From the NCBI GenBank assembly GCA_003255025.1, contig QANY01000237.1, positions 186,001 through 250,000 of the forward strand: a stretch of 64,000 bases of DNA, written 5' to 3'. Below, piece after piece: positions 47,617 through 60,169 of the stretch; the first letter of the stretch is position 1, and each line of letters begins with the position of its first letter. The stretch is from Datisca glomerata. Its lineage: Eukaryota; Streptophyta; Magnoliopsida; Cucurbitales; Datiscaceae. The notes under the pieces are model-generated. The model saw nothing but the letters and a program-made list of their open reading frames with translations, searched no databases and was not told the origin of the DNA. Made by a program: the position numbers and the translations under genes.

Positions 47617-48844
47617 TCAATACCAACTTACACTACATGATGTAGCATCCCAAGTGTGTGTGCGTCACCTTAAATTGTCCAATTTTCTTAGTCTTAATTG
47701 AGTTTATGTAATCAAGTCTTATAAAAGTGGATCTATTAATCTATAAATATATTAGAACTCAACAGGTCAATTATTCATATCACTCTTCCACTAATATAGG
47801 GAAAACACAACACTAAGGTTCAGTAGGACATACGTAGGCTTGTAATGTATGTCTAGGGTTTAGGATATGGTAAAGGGTATTATTTCAGCTTAATATTTAC
47901 CCATAGTCACACATGCATTCTAAGAATTAACGAGCTTAACCCAACTTCTCTTGCACACCCCAAACTTGTGAATTTCCACCTCTTAAATTATCAACCACAC
48001 CCAACATTTTTTTTATTTGATTTCCTTAAGCTTCTCTTTTCCTCTACGAGCTTTGAGCTAATAACTCTAAACTAGTTGGTCTTAGGGTATTAGGTATTGA
48101 GACACCCATTCGAGCTTAGTCACTCAAATCCAAGGGGCTACGAAATCAAACTTATTTACAGATTTTTTTTTGAATAAATATATCAAGACTCCTCCCATCC
48201 ATCCAAATTGTCATAGATCCAAGTATTTTCCTAGAACATCCCAATGCTATGAGTAAAACAGGTTACTTGGGATTATTTTATAAGGTTAGGCAACTGTCGT
48301 AGGTGGTTAAATAAAATGGCTATTTAGGCTCAATAGGGATAACTAGGGAAACAATTATGCATAGATTGGTTTGAAAAGCTCAAATGGTCTAAAGATGACC
48401 TAAATCATGTCCTAAGTATAGTGCAGCCTAGGATTTTACCTCGAGCAACAATCAAACTGGTTCTAGATTTCTTATGAGATCATAAAGATTCCTTAAGTCA
48501 CGTCAACCTTCTCTAAGAAGAAAGAGAATCAAACGCTCAAGGCTGGGTGTTCAACATGTCAGGATTTTCTAGTGAAATGAAAATTAACAATTAGTTCAAA
48601 CAGACACAGATACATACATTCATCAATTTTTCCAAATTTATCAATAAATCGAAACTAATATCATCATAGGCGCTAGTGTTTTCTACTACAAACCATCACA
48701 TTTTTAATTTTTTGAATAAACAAGAAAGTGAATGAAATAAACAAATCAAATAAGACTATGAAGCAAAAAAATATAACGAAATAAAAAAGCCACCACCCCT
48801 AAAGCTAAAACTTACATTGTCCTCAATGAAAAATGTGTAAAAGA
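47617..48844 (-). repeat. Duplicated 3' untranslated region of the gypsy element (left copy)
   Basis: About 1.2 kb homologous to 49640-50870, with matching blocks such as GGTAAAGGGTATTATTTCAG, CTCCCATCCATCCAAATTG and GGTTACTTGGGATTATTTTA. It is non-coding. Together with 46323-46522 it is the second copy of the spacer between the last ORF and the LTR. Confidence 0.85.
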
Positions 48845-49441
48845 ATTAAGCAACCATCATGGTTTGACTACAACATAGCCCTAGATTGAAAAACTAAAAT
48901 ATACTAAAATAAGAAAATAACCTAACAATATTCAGAACATAAAGAAAGAGAGAAGAAAAGCTAGATTTGAGGAGGAAATTGAAGTTGAAGTTTTTTTCTT
49001 CAGGTCAGATCTTGTTATTCTCCTCTCCAAGAGATTTTTCTACCTATCCCGTCCAAAAAAACATCCTGAAGAAAATGCTAAAATATTCTATTTATACACT
49101 GGGGTCGCAGTGAATAAAATTGGAGCAATAGTTGCACTAAAAATCTTTATCACGCTGGCACCGCGGTGCTGGCCAATCTATTCTTCATCTCCGTACACCA
49201 ACGTTGCGACGGTGGGAAGCCAGTATCGTGACACTATTCATTCTATCAAAATTTGACCTTTAATCACTTTATATTCCGCCTTTTGAATTCTCAATCTTCT
49301 AAAATCACTCCAAGGGCACTTGAATATCTTACCTACAAAATAAAAGAAAAAATAAACATAAATCTAACAATAAATCTCAAAGAACCAATAAAATTAAAAT
49401 AAAGAGTGTCTAAGACACACGAGTGTGAAACACACACATCA
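48845..49441 (-). mobile_element. Truncated gypsy LTR (right copy)
   Basis: Homologous to 45884-46322, ending ACACACATCA next to a polypurine tract, but cut off at AATTAAG, where the left 3' spacer copy begins. It contains an extra block (about 49150-49335) with GCTGGCACCGCGGTGCTGG that is missing in the left LTR. Confidence 0.8.
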
Positions 49442-50872
49442 AATACTCCAAAACTTGACTTTTTGCCAGTCCTCAAGAAAAATAAAACCAAAATTCAAAC
49501 AAGAAAGCATTAAACTCTAATTATGCAAAACTACATATCAAATGATGAAATGTTTTGACTAACTAAACAGGCTTCAAAGATTTCAAACTAATGATAACCC
49601 AAGAAAAACTTCTGAATTGAAATAATGTAGAGTTTCAACACAAATACCAATGTACACTACACTATGTAGCATCCCGTGTGTGTGTGTCACCTTAAGTCGT
49701 CTAATTTTCTTAGTCTCAAATGAGTTTATGTAATCAAGTCTTATAAAAGTGGATCTATTAATCTATAAATAGATTAGAACTCCACAAGTCAATTATTCAT
49801 GTCACTCTTCCACTAATATAGGGAAAACACAACACTTAGGTTCGGTAGGACATACGTAGGCTTGTAATGTATGTCTAGGATTTAGGATACGGTAAAGGTA
49901 TTATTTCAGCTTAATATTTACCTATAGTCACACATGCATTCTAGGAATTAACGAGCTTAACCCAACTTCTCTTGCACACCCCAAATTTGTGAATTTCCAC
50001 CTCTTAAATTATCAACCACACCCAACATTTTTTTTATTTGATTTACTTAAGCTTCTCTTTTCCTCTACAAGCTTTGAGCTAATAGCTCCAAACTAGTTGT
50101 TCTTAGGGTTTTAGGTGTTGAGACACTCATTCGAGCTTATTCACTCAAATCCAAGAGGCTACGAAATCAAACTTATTTACAGATTTTTTTTGAATAAATA
50201 TATCAAGACTCCTCCCATCCATCCAAATTGTCATAGGTCAAAGTATTTTCCTAGAACATCCCAATACTATGAGTAAAACAGGTTACTTGGGATTATTTTA
50301 TAAGGTTAGTCAACTGTCGTAGGTGGTTAAATAAAATAGCTATTTAGGCTCAATAGGGATAACTAGGGAAACAATTCTGCATAGATTGGTTTGAAAAGCT
50401 CAAACGGTCTAAAGATGACCTAAATCTTGTCCTAAGTATAGTGCAGCCTAGGATTTTACCTCGAGGAACAATCAAACTGGTTCTAGAGTTCTTATGAGAT
50501 TATAAAGATTCCTTAAGTCACGTCAACCTTCTCTAAGCAGAAAGAGAATCAAACGCTCAAGGCTGAGTATTCAACATGTCAGGATTTTCTAGTGAAATGC
50601 AAATTAACAATTAGTTCAAACAGACACAGATACATAAATTCATCAATTTTTCCAAATTTATCAATAAATCAAAACTAATCTCATCACAGGCACTAATGGT
50701 TTCTACTACAAACCATCACATTTTTAATTTTTAATTTTTTTGAATAAATAAGAAAGTGAATGAAATAAACAAATGAAATAAGACTACGAAGCAAAAAAAT
50801 AACGAAATAAGAAAAGCCACCACCCCTAAAGCTAAAACTTACATTGTCCTTAATGAAAAATATGTAAAAGAA
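49442..50872 (-). other. 3' untranslated region of the gypsy element (right copy)
   Basis: Non-coding spacer between the downstream ORF and the polypurine tract of the gypsy element. It matches 47617-48844 plus 46323-46522 closely. No gene is recognised. Confidence 0.75.
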
Positions 50873-52002
50873 TTAAGTAAAGAGGACTTCCCTGAATGAT
50901 GACCAACTTCCCTCATCGTTATCCTCTGAATTGTTCATGTTGTCTCCAAATAGGTGTAAAATCGAGAAAACTAGTACATGTGGGAGTGGACATATTGTGC
51001 CTCCAATGTTTAATACACACTGACGCATCATTTGTGCCAAAGCAATGTGGCATTCGACATTGTAGTTGTGCATGTTTCGTAGCTCTTGGTGAGCGTCACG
51101 CATTTCATTCCAATATCACACTTGTCTGGCATCCATAAAGTTGGCTCCACTAGATGAAGATGGACGATTACTGGCTGTTAGTGGCTGTCGGTGGGAAGGA
51201 CCGGCTCCAGGATTTGATTCGTCAGCTGGATTCTTGTATTGCTCAATGGTCATAACCCAATGGTCTTCATGTGGTGGATTAATTCTTCCCTTGGTTCCCA
51301 TATAACAAATGCATTTCTACATAACCTAGTGATTAAGCTTGGCACAAAGAGGCCAGCATTTTTGGAAGAGGCACAATCTAGGATGGAATTGAAGATGATA
51401 CTTCCTACACCAATGGACATGTCTGTCATTAGCACATATATAAGGATGGCTCGATCCTTAGTGGCATCACTTGTGTGCGACAACGACTTTAATCAGGCAG
51501 TGACAAAGTAATGCCAAGCCTTAGCAATCTAGTCTAAAACACTTATTTTGATATGGTTTGGTTCCCCACTAACCATCGTCATCCACCGTGTCCCTAGCAC
51601 ACATAATATGTTTATCACTGCATCCCAATCCACATCCCCTTGTGTAAAAAAGGTAGAATATTCATCATGCTCGATGTGGGGGAGAGAGTAGTATTTGTTG
51701 ATCATTTTTGCATAAAAAGATACTTGTTTTGTCCTCACATAAACCACTCTCTTTTCTTGAATGAATGCATTGGCATAAAATTCTTGAACCAAAAGGACTA
51801 CACCAGCCTCAAGTGCACGACAAAAATTTAGCCAACCATGCCTACTTATGCTGCTAATCATGGCCATGTGCGCAGCATCTACACCGAAATCCCTCCTTGG
51901 AATGATTTGCTTTTTAGTATTAATCATAATCAACCGCTCATAAACAACTAGGTTCTCAATGAAATTTGGATTGTAAGTTGGTGTAGATTGTTCTTCTCTC
52001 AT
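50873..52002 (-). pseudogene. Gypsy downstream ORF, 'putative plant transposon protein' domain
   Basis: The frame starting at 52002 (157 codons) reads ISRHGWLNFCRALEAGVVLL, VQEFYANAFIQEKRVVYVRT and CVLGTRWM, then in-frame TAG. It continues KAWHYFVTA, a TGA, SDATKDRAILIYVLMTDMSI and LFVPSLITRLCRNAFVIWEP. A frameshift near 51260 leads to a proline-, serine-rich tail (NPGAGPSHRQPLTASNRPSS). This domain (Pfam-type Transposase_32, function unknown) is common in an ORF near Athila-like gypsy elements. It sits between pol and the 3' LTR. Two stops and one frameshift inactivate it. The antisense frames here are shadows. Confidence 0.75.
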
Positions 52003-52650
52003 TTATTTATTGGATGTACTAGCTTGAGAACTTTTAGGAGTCATAGAAACAATGAAACATTACACCAATGAATAAAAAACAACAAAGCTCCCCCTCTACT
52101 TATGCTATAACCCAATTAGATGAAAAATAACCACCCAAAACAACAACAAATTCACAAACACTTCATTGAGGAATTTTATCGAACATTTAATGAGCACTCC
52201 AAAAGCTTGTGAAGAAAGCATCTAAATTTTCCTTCAATAGACAACCCAAATCAAAGTATCTCTAAAATCACCAATTTTAAAGTAAATAATATTCAATCCA
52301 ACCACCATTAATCTCTAAAAACTCAATCCAAAAATCCAACCTCAAGAGTTAGAGACATACTTTTTAAGAAGAGACTATGAACTCTTGGTGGAGAAGAAAA
52401 AATGCTTTGTTGAGACTCGAATGCTCTGTCACAATACTCAAAGCTTCGTCATCAGTATATTTTTGGTATAAAAAAATCCGGCCAAAATACCTAGGGTTCA
52501 CTAATAGAGAGATTTAGGAGAAGAGATGTGACGAGATAAAAAGGATGAGATCTAGTGAAAGAGAAAATGTATAAACTTTTAAATTTTGAAAAGGAGAATT
52601 TGAAGTTTAAAGTTTTAAGATAGGTTAGAAGTTATGGGGTTGATGTAGGA
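52003..52650. other. Spacer upstream of the gypsy downstream ORF
   Basis: AT-rich sequence with no recognised coding potential between the ORF start and the GC-richer repeat at 52655. It may contain the leader of the downstream ORF. Confidence 0.5.
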
Positions 52651-52654
52651 TCGC

Positions 52655-52800
52655 GACGCTCAGTTCACTGACTTAGAAACCCAAGTCTGGCGTCGCACCA
52701 TTGGAAAGCTAGAGTTGCCACCCTGAGTACACTAAGTTGGGAACCCAAGTCTGGCGTTGTGGTACTGGGAAGCCAGAGTCGCTACGCTGAGCGTACTGAT
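52655..52800. repeat. GC-rich two-unit minisatellite
   Basis: Two imperfect ~75-bp units contain GAACCCAAGTCTGGCGT and GGGAAGCCAGAGTCGC-like blocks. A related motif (GGTGGGAAGCCAGTATCGTG) occurs in the gypsy LTR at 49219-49238. Its GC content stands out from the surroundings. Confidence 0.75.
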
Positions 52801-52919
52801 ATAAACACACATTATTTTAATAAAAAACCCAAAGACACCTAAAAAATAAAATAAAAATAATGGAAATAAATTGCCTCCCGGTAGCGTTTGTTTTAATGTC
52901 TTCAGTCGGACAAAATGTA

Positions 52920-54110
52920 GATGATCATGGTGAGTCCAACAAGATTGTGGTCTTTTCTTGATCAATATGATCATCCAAATACGGCTTCACTCGGTGTCCA
53001 TTGACTTTAAAACTCCATTTTTCTGGATCCATTATAATGAAATGGACCTGACCATCAGGACTTAAGCTTTCCTGGAAACAACTGAAGTCAGGCGTAATAT
53101 AGCAACACTTTTTTGGCCTGGAGAAAATTCATTTTGAACGATGTGCTTGTCATGCCATTGTTTGGTTTGTTCCTTATACATCCGAGCATTTTCATAAGCA
53201 CCTTGACGTAACTCATATAATTCATTAAGCTAAAGGCGTTGTTTGTACTGGCAGCTTGTAGGTCAAAATTTAGCTTCTTGATTGCCCAGAATGCTCTATG
53301 TTCCAATTCAACTGGTAAATGACATGCTTTTCTAGATACTAATCGGTAAGGAGACATTATGTTTCGGTGTAAAAAAGTTTCTTCGACCAATCCTTTCTTG
53401 AAGCACTCACAGTCTTTTTGAGAATCCACTTTAATTACCCATTGGAAATATCTACTTGACCACTCATCTAAGGATGATAAGATGTGTGTGTGATCCCGTA
53501 TTTTGATAAAATAGCTTCAAATTGCTTGATGCAAAAACATGTTCTTTCGTCATTATTGAATTCTCTTGGAGTTCCCAAACAAGTGAAGATATTTTTTCAC
53601 AAGAAATTCACAACCACCCTCGAATCATTTGTTGGCAATGCTACTGCTTCCACCCACTTGGAAATGTAATCTACTGTAACTAGGATGTAGAGATTGTTGA
53701 AAGACTGTGGAAAAAGTCCCATGAAGTCAATGCCACATACATAAAAAAATTCTACCTAGAAGATGCCATTTGCAGGTATTTCATTTCATCATGAAATATT
53801 CCCAGCTTGTTGGCATCGATACAAGTAGCGACATAAGCATGAGCAACCTTGAAAAGACTAGACCAATAAAAACCTGATTGAAGAGTTTTAGCAACCGTTT
53901 GATTAGTACCAAAATGTCTACCACAATTTGAGGAATGACAATGGTAAAGGTTACTTGCTTTCTCTTCTTCAGGAACACACTACCTAATAATTTGGTCCCG
54001 ACAATGCTTGTAAAGAAAAGGATCTTCCCAATAGTAATGCTTCATATCTGACAGAAATTTCTTTCTTTATTGACTAGATTGATCTGGAGGAAATACATTG
54101 CTAGCCAAGT
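52920..54110 (-). pseudogene. Ty3/gypsy integrase remnant
   Basis: Integrase would insert the reverse-transcribed DNA into the genome. The minus strand carries zinc-binding-like HCHSSNCGGH (near 53930), then a run of pieces in changing frames. Among them are AYVATCIDANKLG-like sequence near 53810 and MSPYRLVSRKACHLPVELEH at about 53305-53365. AFWAIKKLNFDLQAA comes next, and the end is WSFKVNGHRVKPYLDD at about 52975-53025. The same region is partly present as a second copy at 60170-60256. Frameshifts throughout make it inactive. Confidence 0.85.
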
Positions 54111-55700
54111 TATTTATAAAATATGCAGATCGAGGAAAATTACAAGTTCTTAGAGCGAAGAGTTGTTCATTCAGGAAAGTTTCTTTGATCGGTGTTTAAT
54201 TCTCCACATTAATTCCAGCCTGTTCCAATCTAGATAAATGATTAGCTATAAGATTCTTCGTCCCTTTCTTATCCCAAATCTCTAAGTCAAATTCTTGCAA
54301 CAACAAACCCATCAGATCAAGCGATGTATAGCATCCTTCATCTCAATCAAGTACTTAATGGCGGAGTAGTCGGTGTACACAATGACTTTAGTTCCAATCA
54401 AGTGTGACTAGAATTTATCGAAAGCAAAAATGACAGCTAGTAATTGTTTCTCGGTAGTGGCATAATTGAGTTGGGCATCATTGAGAGTTCGACATGCAAA
54501 ATAAATGGCATGAAAAACTTAGCCCTTTCGTTGCCCTAAGACAGCTCCAATAGCATAATTCCTAACATCACACATCGACTCAAATGGTGAATCCCAATCT
54601 GGAGCTACAGTTATAGAAGCAGGTACCAAAGTTGTCTTCAAGAATGTAAATGTTTTATAACACTCCATAGTAAACTCAAATGGAACATCCTTCTCAAGAA
54701 GTATACAAAGAGGCTTCGTGATCTTGGAAAAATTCTTAATGAAACAGCGGTAAAATCTAGCATGGCCAAGAAAACTCAGAATACCTTTTACTGATGTCAG
54801 TGGTGGAAGTTTCTCAATAGTCTCAATATTTAAACGATCTACTTTAATCCATTTAGCTGAGGCTCTATGACCAATAATAATACCCTCTTGTAGCATAAAA
54901 TGACTTTTTTTCCCAATTCAAGATCAAGTTTGTTTCTTTACATCACTCCACCATTTCATAAAAGATTCTCATCAGGCACCTTTGAAATGTCACTAGTACG
55001 TTACTAAACCAAATGTCATCCGTCTAAATGCAAGAGTACCAGATGGGTATGTGAATGTAGTCTTCTCTTGATCCTCCGCTGCTATGAAAATTTAGTTGTA
55101 TCTAGAATGACCATCTAAGAAGCAATAATTTGCATGGCCAGCCAATCTGTCAAGCATTTGATCGATAATTGGCAATTGGAAGTGATCTTTCCGCATAGCT
55201 TTATTGAACTTCTTGTAATCAGTATATATATACTCCAACCAGTTACCTTTCTTGTCGAGATCAATTTATTCTTTCATTGGCGACCACCATCATTCCACCT
55301 TTTTTTGGCACAACTTGCATAGGACTAACCCAAGCACTATTAGAAATAGGGTAGATAATACATGCATCAATAAGCTTCGGTATTTCATCTCTTACCACCT
55401 CCTTTATATTGTGATTTAACCGGCGTTAGTTTTTCATAGATGGTCTATAATTATCCTCCATCAAGATTTTATACATGTAAAGCGATGAGCTAATTCCCTT
55501 AATGTCAGAGATTGACAACCCTTGGGTCGTTTTGTTCTCTTTCAACAACCTTAAAGGTTTTTCTTCTTGTTCACCATTTAATGAAGCTGAAATAATGACA
55601 AGAAGAGTAGAAGCTTCTTCTAGATAAGTATACCGAAGGTGAATGAGTAATTTCTTGAGTTCTAACACTGGTGGTATTTTAATGGATGGCAATTGTCTAG
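54111..55700 (-). pseudogene. Ty3/gypsy reverse transcriptase-RNase H remnant
   Basis: Start of the domain is at about 55690 with LELKKLLIHLRYTYLEEAST, SDIKGISSSLYMYKILMEDN and YRPSMKN. The middle (54900-55400) is broken by stops. The end of RT is an open 125-codon stretch (54519-54896) with QEGIIIGHRASAKWIKVDRL, SFLGHARFYRCFIKNFSKI and PLCILLEKDVPFEF. The RNase H start reads YAIGAVLGQRKG, and the rest is traceable to about 54200. The type, with 'GIxLGHxxS' and 'FYRRFIKDFSKI', is that of Athila/Tat-like gypsy elements. It is inactive. Confidence 0.88.
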
Positions 55701-57214
55701 GTTTACCTTCTCCTAATTCTTAAAAAGACCTCTTAATGAATATCACTGGGATCTCTTCCAACTGATTCACACACTCCAAAACCTCCAGATATTCCTTGTC
55801 AATAACCCCATATAGTCATGCTTCCAATGACTCAATTAGATAATTGGTATGATTTGCTTATTCAATACATAATTCTACACTATCCACAGGATAGCAACTA
55901 TCTATATCATTTAGGTATTTCATTTCTTTGAAGATATTAAAATTTACCTACTATTCTTGCACTCTCAGAATAAGATGCCCTTTTCTGTACACCAATACGA
56001 GTTTTTCCCGTAGTTAAGAATGGTCTACCAAGAATCTCTCGCTCTTCCTCCATGTCAAAAATAATAAAATTAGCTGTGAAGATAAATTTATCCATATTTA
56101 TCAATACATCATCAATAATCTCCCATGGATATTTAATAGAATGATCAAATTTATCTTATAGAGCCTTTTCATAATAGGAATTTCCAATGGTGCATGGGAA
56201 TAGTAAAACTTCCAGGTTCCTTAAGTTTCGATAGAAATTTATTTGTAAGATAGCACTGCACTCCTCATTAAGTGAAACTGTCTCATACTTCCCTAGCTTT
56301 CTCTTGTTCGAGAGAATTTGCTTTATGAATTTGACATAGCTCGACATTTATTTCAAAGCATCGGCAAAAGGAGTGTCGTTATGTAGTTTCTTAAACACAT
56401 AAATAAACTTAGAAAACTACTTGTCCAACTTCTGCTCCTGGAACCGTTGAGGGTAAGGAATAAGTTGGAGATAAGGTGGAGGATTATCGAGAAAGAGCTT
56501 TGACATAGGATTGTCTTGCTTCTTTTCTGAACTCTCGATAAAATCTTCACCCACTACCTCAGATTGTGCTTCAATTGGCTGAGAACTTTCAACTATTACT
56601 TTCTTCAGTTCCGCTAACTCCTTGCCACTACGAAGTGCTTTTACTTGTTCTTTTGTATTCTTCACAGTGTTGCTTAGTAGAGAACGTTCAAGTCAGTTCT
56701 AAAAGTTGACCAATTTGAAGCTCCAAATTCTGAATAGATGCAGCATGACTCTGAATACTAGTTTCTTACCTCTGAAACATAGCATCTCTTATGCCAAAAA
56801 TAAAATTAGTATTGACTGTGAGCTGGACAAGAGCATCTTCTGAAAAATTTAGGTTTTTGAGGGTGAAATTGAGGTTGAGTAGTAACTGGTGGATTAATCA
56901 CATTCTAACTATTCTTCCAAGAGAAGTTAGGGTGATTTTTCCCTCCTTACTTGTATGTTTTGGAGAAGTGGTTATTCTACCTGTTGTAATTCTCAACAAA
57001 ATTAACATCTTCTGACTGAGAAGGAACAAAGGAATTACCAACTTGGCATTTAGTACTAGAATGAAGTCCATTGCATAAGTTACAAACTTCCTATGTAGCA
57101 CGAATAGCACTAGCATTGATGGTGAAAGAGCTTAATTGCTTGGACAATGCAACTACTTAAGCTGTGAGAGCGGCAAGAGCATCGACTTCATGAACTCCAT
57201 GAATCTTTCTTGGT
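55701..57214 (-). pseudogene. Ty3/gypsy gag (C-terminal part) and protease remnant
   Basis: The right edge at 57214 is where CACTA-E begins, so the Gag N-terminus is lost. Gag shows a zinc-knuckle-like CNLCNGLHSSTKC (near 57050-57090). Further on come VKALRSGKELAELKK, DNPPPYLQLIPYPQRFQEQK and PFADALKQMSSYVKFIKQIL. Next are KRKLGKYETVSLNEECSAIL and FPCTIGNSYYEKALYD. The protease continues at DHSIKYPWEIIDDVLINMDK and EREILGRPFLTTGK, but the stretch that should carry the catalytic aspartate (D-L/T-G-A) is deleted. The protein could not be processed even if made. Confidence 0.85.
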
Positions 57215-57215
57215 A

Positions 57216-58050
57216 CGACTTAAACAAAAACCGCTACGATAGCGGCCAAAAAATGCTATCGTAGGGTTTCATAGCATTTATTAAAATATGATGTATACCG
57301 ACGTTATTAAAAGTTCGCAACCTATGATAGCGCTTTTTAAACGTTGTAAAAAAGCCTACAATAGCATTTTTTAGTCGCTATCAAAAGATTTTTATAGCAT
57401 TTTTAAACGCTATCAAATGCTTCTCATAGCGTTAAAAAATGCTATAAAAACTATTTCATAGCGTTTTATAAATGTTCTAGTAGGTCTTTTATAGTGTTTT
57501 ATAAATGCTATCGTAGGTCTTTCTTAGCTTTTTATAGATGATATCGTAGGTCTTTCATAGCATTTTTCATTAATGTTTTGTTAATGTTATTAAATACATT
57601 TTATAACTTTTTTTATTACTTCTATTGTACAAATATAAAAAAATAAATAATTTTTCAAAAAATATCAAGAAATAACAAAATCACATATCATTTTATTTAA
57701 TTAATCGAAATTGTTACTACTAATTGACAACTAGAAATCATATCTCAAAATGTTAATTACATATTGATTTTTATATAGAGCAAGCAAAAGTAATTTATTT
57801 AAAAAAACTAAAATCTAGTATAAATTCACATCTACGTACTGTAGGTGGAGATAACCTAGGAGGTTCACTTGGTGGTTTTTTGTGATGAGGAGGTGGTGGC
57901 GTAGGTAACTGCCTTGGTGATGCCTCAGGACAAGATCAAAGTATTATATCAAAGCATGGATAAGGAAATAGACATATTGTCAAAATAGGGCATAACATTT
58001 ACATTATATTGCAAAAGACATAATAATTTTCAATATCATAATCCTAATAC
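57216..58050 (-). mobile_element. CACTA-E, 3' end with subterminal repeats
   Basis: The end is decayed (AAACAAAAACCGCTACGATA), but the next 350 bases hold ATAGCATTTTT/AATGCTAT subterminal repeats. Homology to 24443-25110 of CACTA-C then runs to about 57815 (for example TACATATTGATTTTTA and CTAAAATCTAGTA). On the minus strand 57850-57920 encodes a proline-rich tail (PRQLPTPPPPHHKKPPSEPP), typical of the end of CACTA second genes. No right end was found before 60168. The element interrupts the gypsy gag at 57214. Confidence 0.7.
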
Positions 58051-58089
58051 CAAAAATTAATAACTTTCTAACTGTTGAAGACGGCATGT

Positions 58090-59995
58090 CAAGAGAAAAG
58101 GATAAGGAAATACATGATTGATTCCATAATGTTTAGCTGGCAAAAAATGCATCCAGATCCTTAAGCTTCCGCTTAACTTTCCAGTATCTCCAACAAGAAG
58201 GATTTGTATGGATTGCTGGAAGAACTTATTTCTCTGGCCTCTGACAAAATGCAATGGTGGATGGGTTATACCCAGCTTTTTACTGTCCAATAGCCAAATG
58301 CATTTGGAAGAAGAGTTCTGCAGGCCTCATTTCTGTCAAATTTGTCCACAGCACATCAAAAATGATATATCCAATTTGATACACAGGAAAAGTAACTATA
58401 ACATAATGATACAAGACATTTCTTTGCTTAAAGTTGAATGAAATAGATGGATCATAAATCAAATCCGACCCCCAATAATAAAAGAATATCCAACTAGATA
58501 CATGCCACTTTTATGTGAAGACAACAAAACATCAACTCCAGCAACTAGTTAAATTAATAGTGGTCATGGGATAAAATTACATTTTACACCAATAAATTTG
58601 TGGACCTTGTCAACTTTATCACCAAAGTTTCAATGTCCCCAATTTGGTACTTGTCTCACCTATTTTTCAAAATTAATAATAACCCTAAAATAGATTTTTT
58701 TTATAAAAAAGAATAGCGGCCATAATATTATTGAAATATGCATAACATTTCAATAGCATGGTATTTCTTCTGATGTTCATCCTTCGCAAAATGAACAAGG
58801 AATAACTCCCAAATGCCATCCCATTATTAGGGTCAAATGACAAGCAAATCTATTCAATCAATCCAAGCATTGCTAAATAAAGGATTAAATTAAACTTCCT
58901 ATTTCAAAGTTCCAATTTGTTCCATGTCAAATAAGGTTCCAATTAGTCTAGTCACAAATTATTTTACCTAGGAAGTCTAATAAATATATGTAGTCTTCAA
59001 ATATACAGACATTATTGAAGTAATTTGTAGCAGCTAGAAAACCATCTTAGGAAAGCACAAGATAAGAGACCTAGGTGTCGTGATTGCTTAGGGTTTGTAT
59101 CTAATATTTTTCAAGCCACTCTCACATGCCATAGAACTCAAAAAGTTTTGCCTCAATCTTTTTCTATTCCTTTTACAAACATGAAGCAACCTAATAACCT
59201 TACATGGTAAACTTATTTCCTTCAAATCCTAATCCACCCATGATTGACCATCCATCACCGTTTAAAACAAACAAAAATGCCCCAAAAGTGCTAAAACACA
59301 GAAATAGCAAGATCCACATCACCTATCTTCTATGACTTCTAATTTTGGTTCATAAGTTCTAGTTGCAAAAAGTGAAGTTAGCAATTAAATTAGAAACAAC
59401 TATTTCATATGAAAAATCTTCCTTTTTTCTTCTACTTAAAAAATGTTATACAAAAGAATAGTGCCAAGAAAAACTAACTTCATTCTAGAAATAACATGGC
59501 CAGTACCATCCTGAAATATGCCAAGGCTATAGCTAGCGATAGGTCCAACAGCAATCCCCTGATAAACGCATGTCGTACTAATGCATCATGGTCAGATAGA
59601 CATCCCAATATCACCCAAAACTCACAATTCTCACTTTCAAGTAACAAGGACCCAAAAGCCATTCTCTTTGCCAACTGCCTGGTGTAAAGGAAGTGAAGTT
59701 AAAAAGTGATCATACAATAGTATAAAATGTCATTTAAAACAAAGCAAACTATTGTCATACCAAGAATTTAAGTTAGGTCTAGAATCTATATTCAAAGAAA
59801 AATAAGATCTGAAGTGATTGCAATGTATGTGTACATATTAGCTTGCCATGGAGCCAAGTGCAAAGCTTTTTGATATGACTGTCTTGCAGATATTGCAGCC
59901 AATAAGCAAGTTTTCTTGCATGAGAGGATAGAGGAGTTGAAAGCTTCCATTCAATTTCTAGACCTTCACCCTCTTCCATCCATGGAAAACATTTT
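58090..59995 (-). pseudogene. SKI3: SKI3 (Ski complex tetratricopeptide protein) exon fragments
   Basis: SKI3 is the TPR scaffold of the cytoplasmic Ski complex, which feeds mRNA to the exosome. One piece, at about 59763-59990, reads [20 protein letters not shown], then [21 protein letters not shown] second, 59487-59678, follows an acceptor CACCAG and reads MAFGSLLLESENCEFWVILG, CLSDHDALVRHAFIRG and LSLAIALAY. A third, about 58120-58440, reads MRPAELFFQMH, then after stops FCQRPEK, VLPAIHTNPSCWRYWKV. This is the C-terminal end of the protein. Several hundred residues between the second and third pieces are absent. Introns are retained, so this is captured or translocated genomic DNA. Stops inactivate it. 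Confidence 0.88.
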
Positions 59996-60169
59996 GCATC
60001 TGTGAGCTAGCAAGAGGTAACATTCTTCATATTACAAAACTGAACAGTTTTCTATTGAACAATATTGAAAAGTTAAGTATAATATTGTTATACAGCCAGT
60101 CCTAGAGGTCAAGATTTTGATAATGGTGTCAATTGATTGTTATTTAGTACTAATAATTAACTTAATGGT

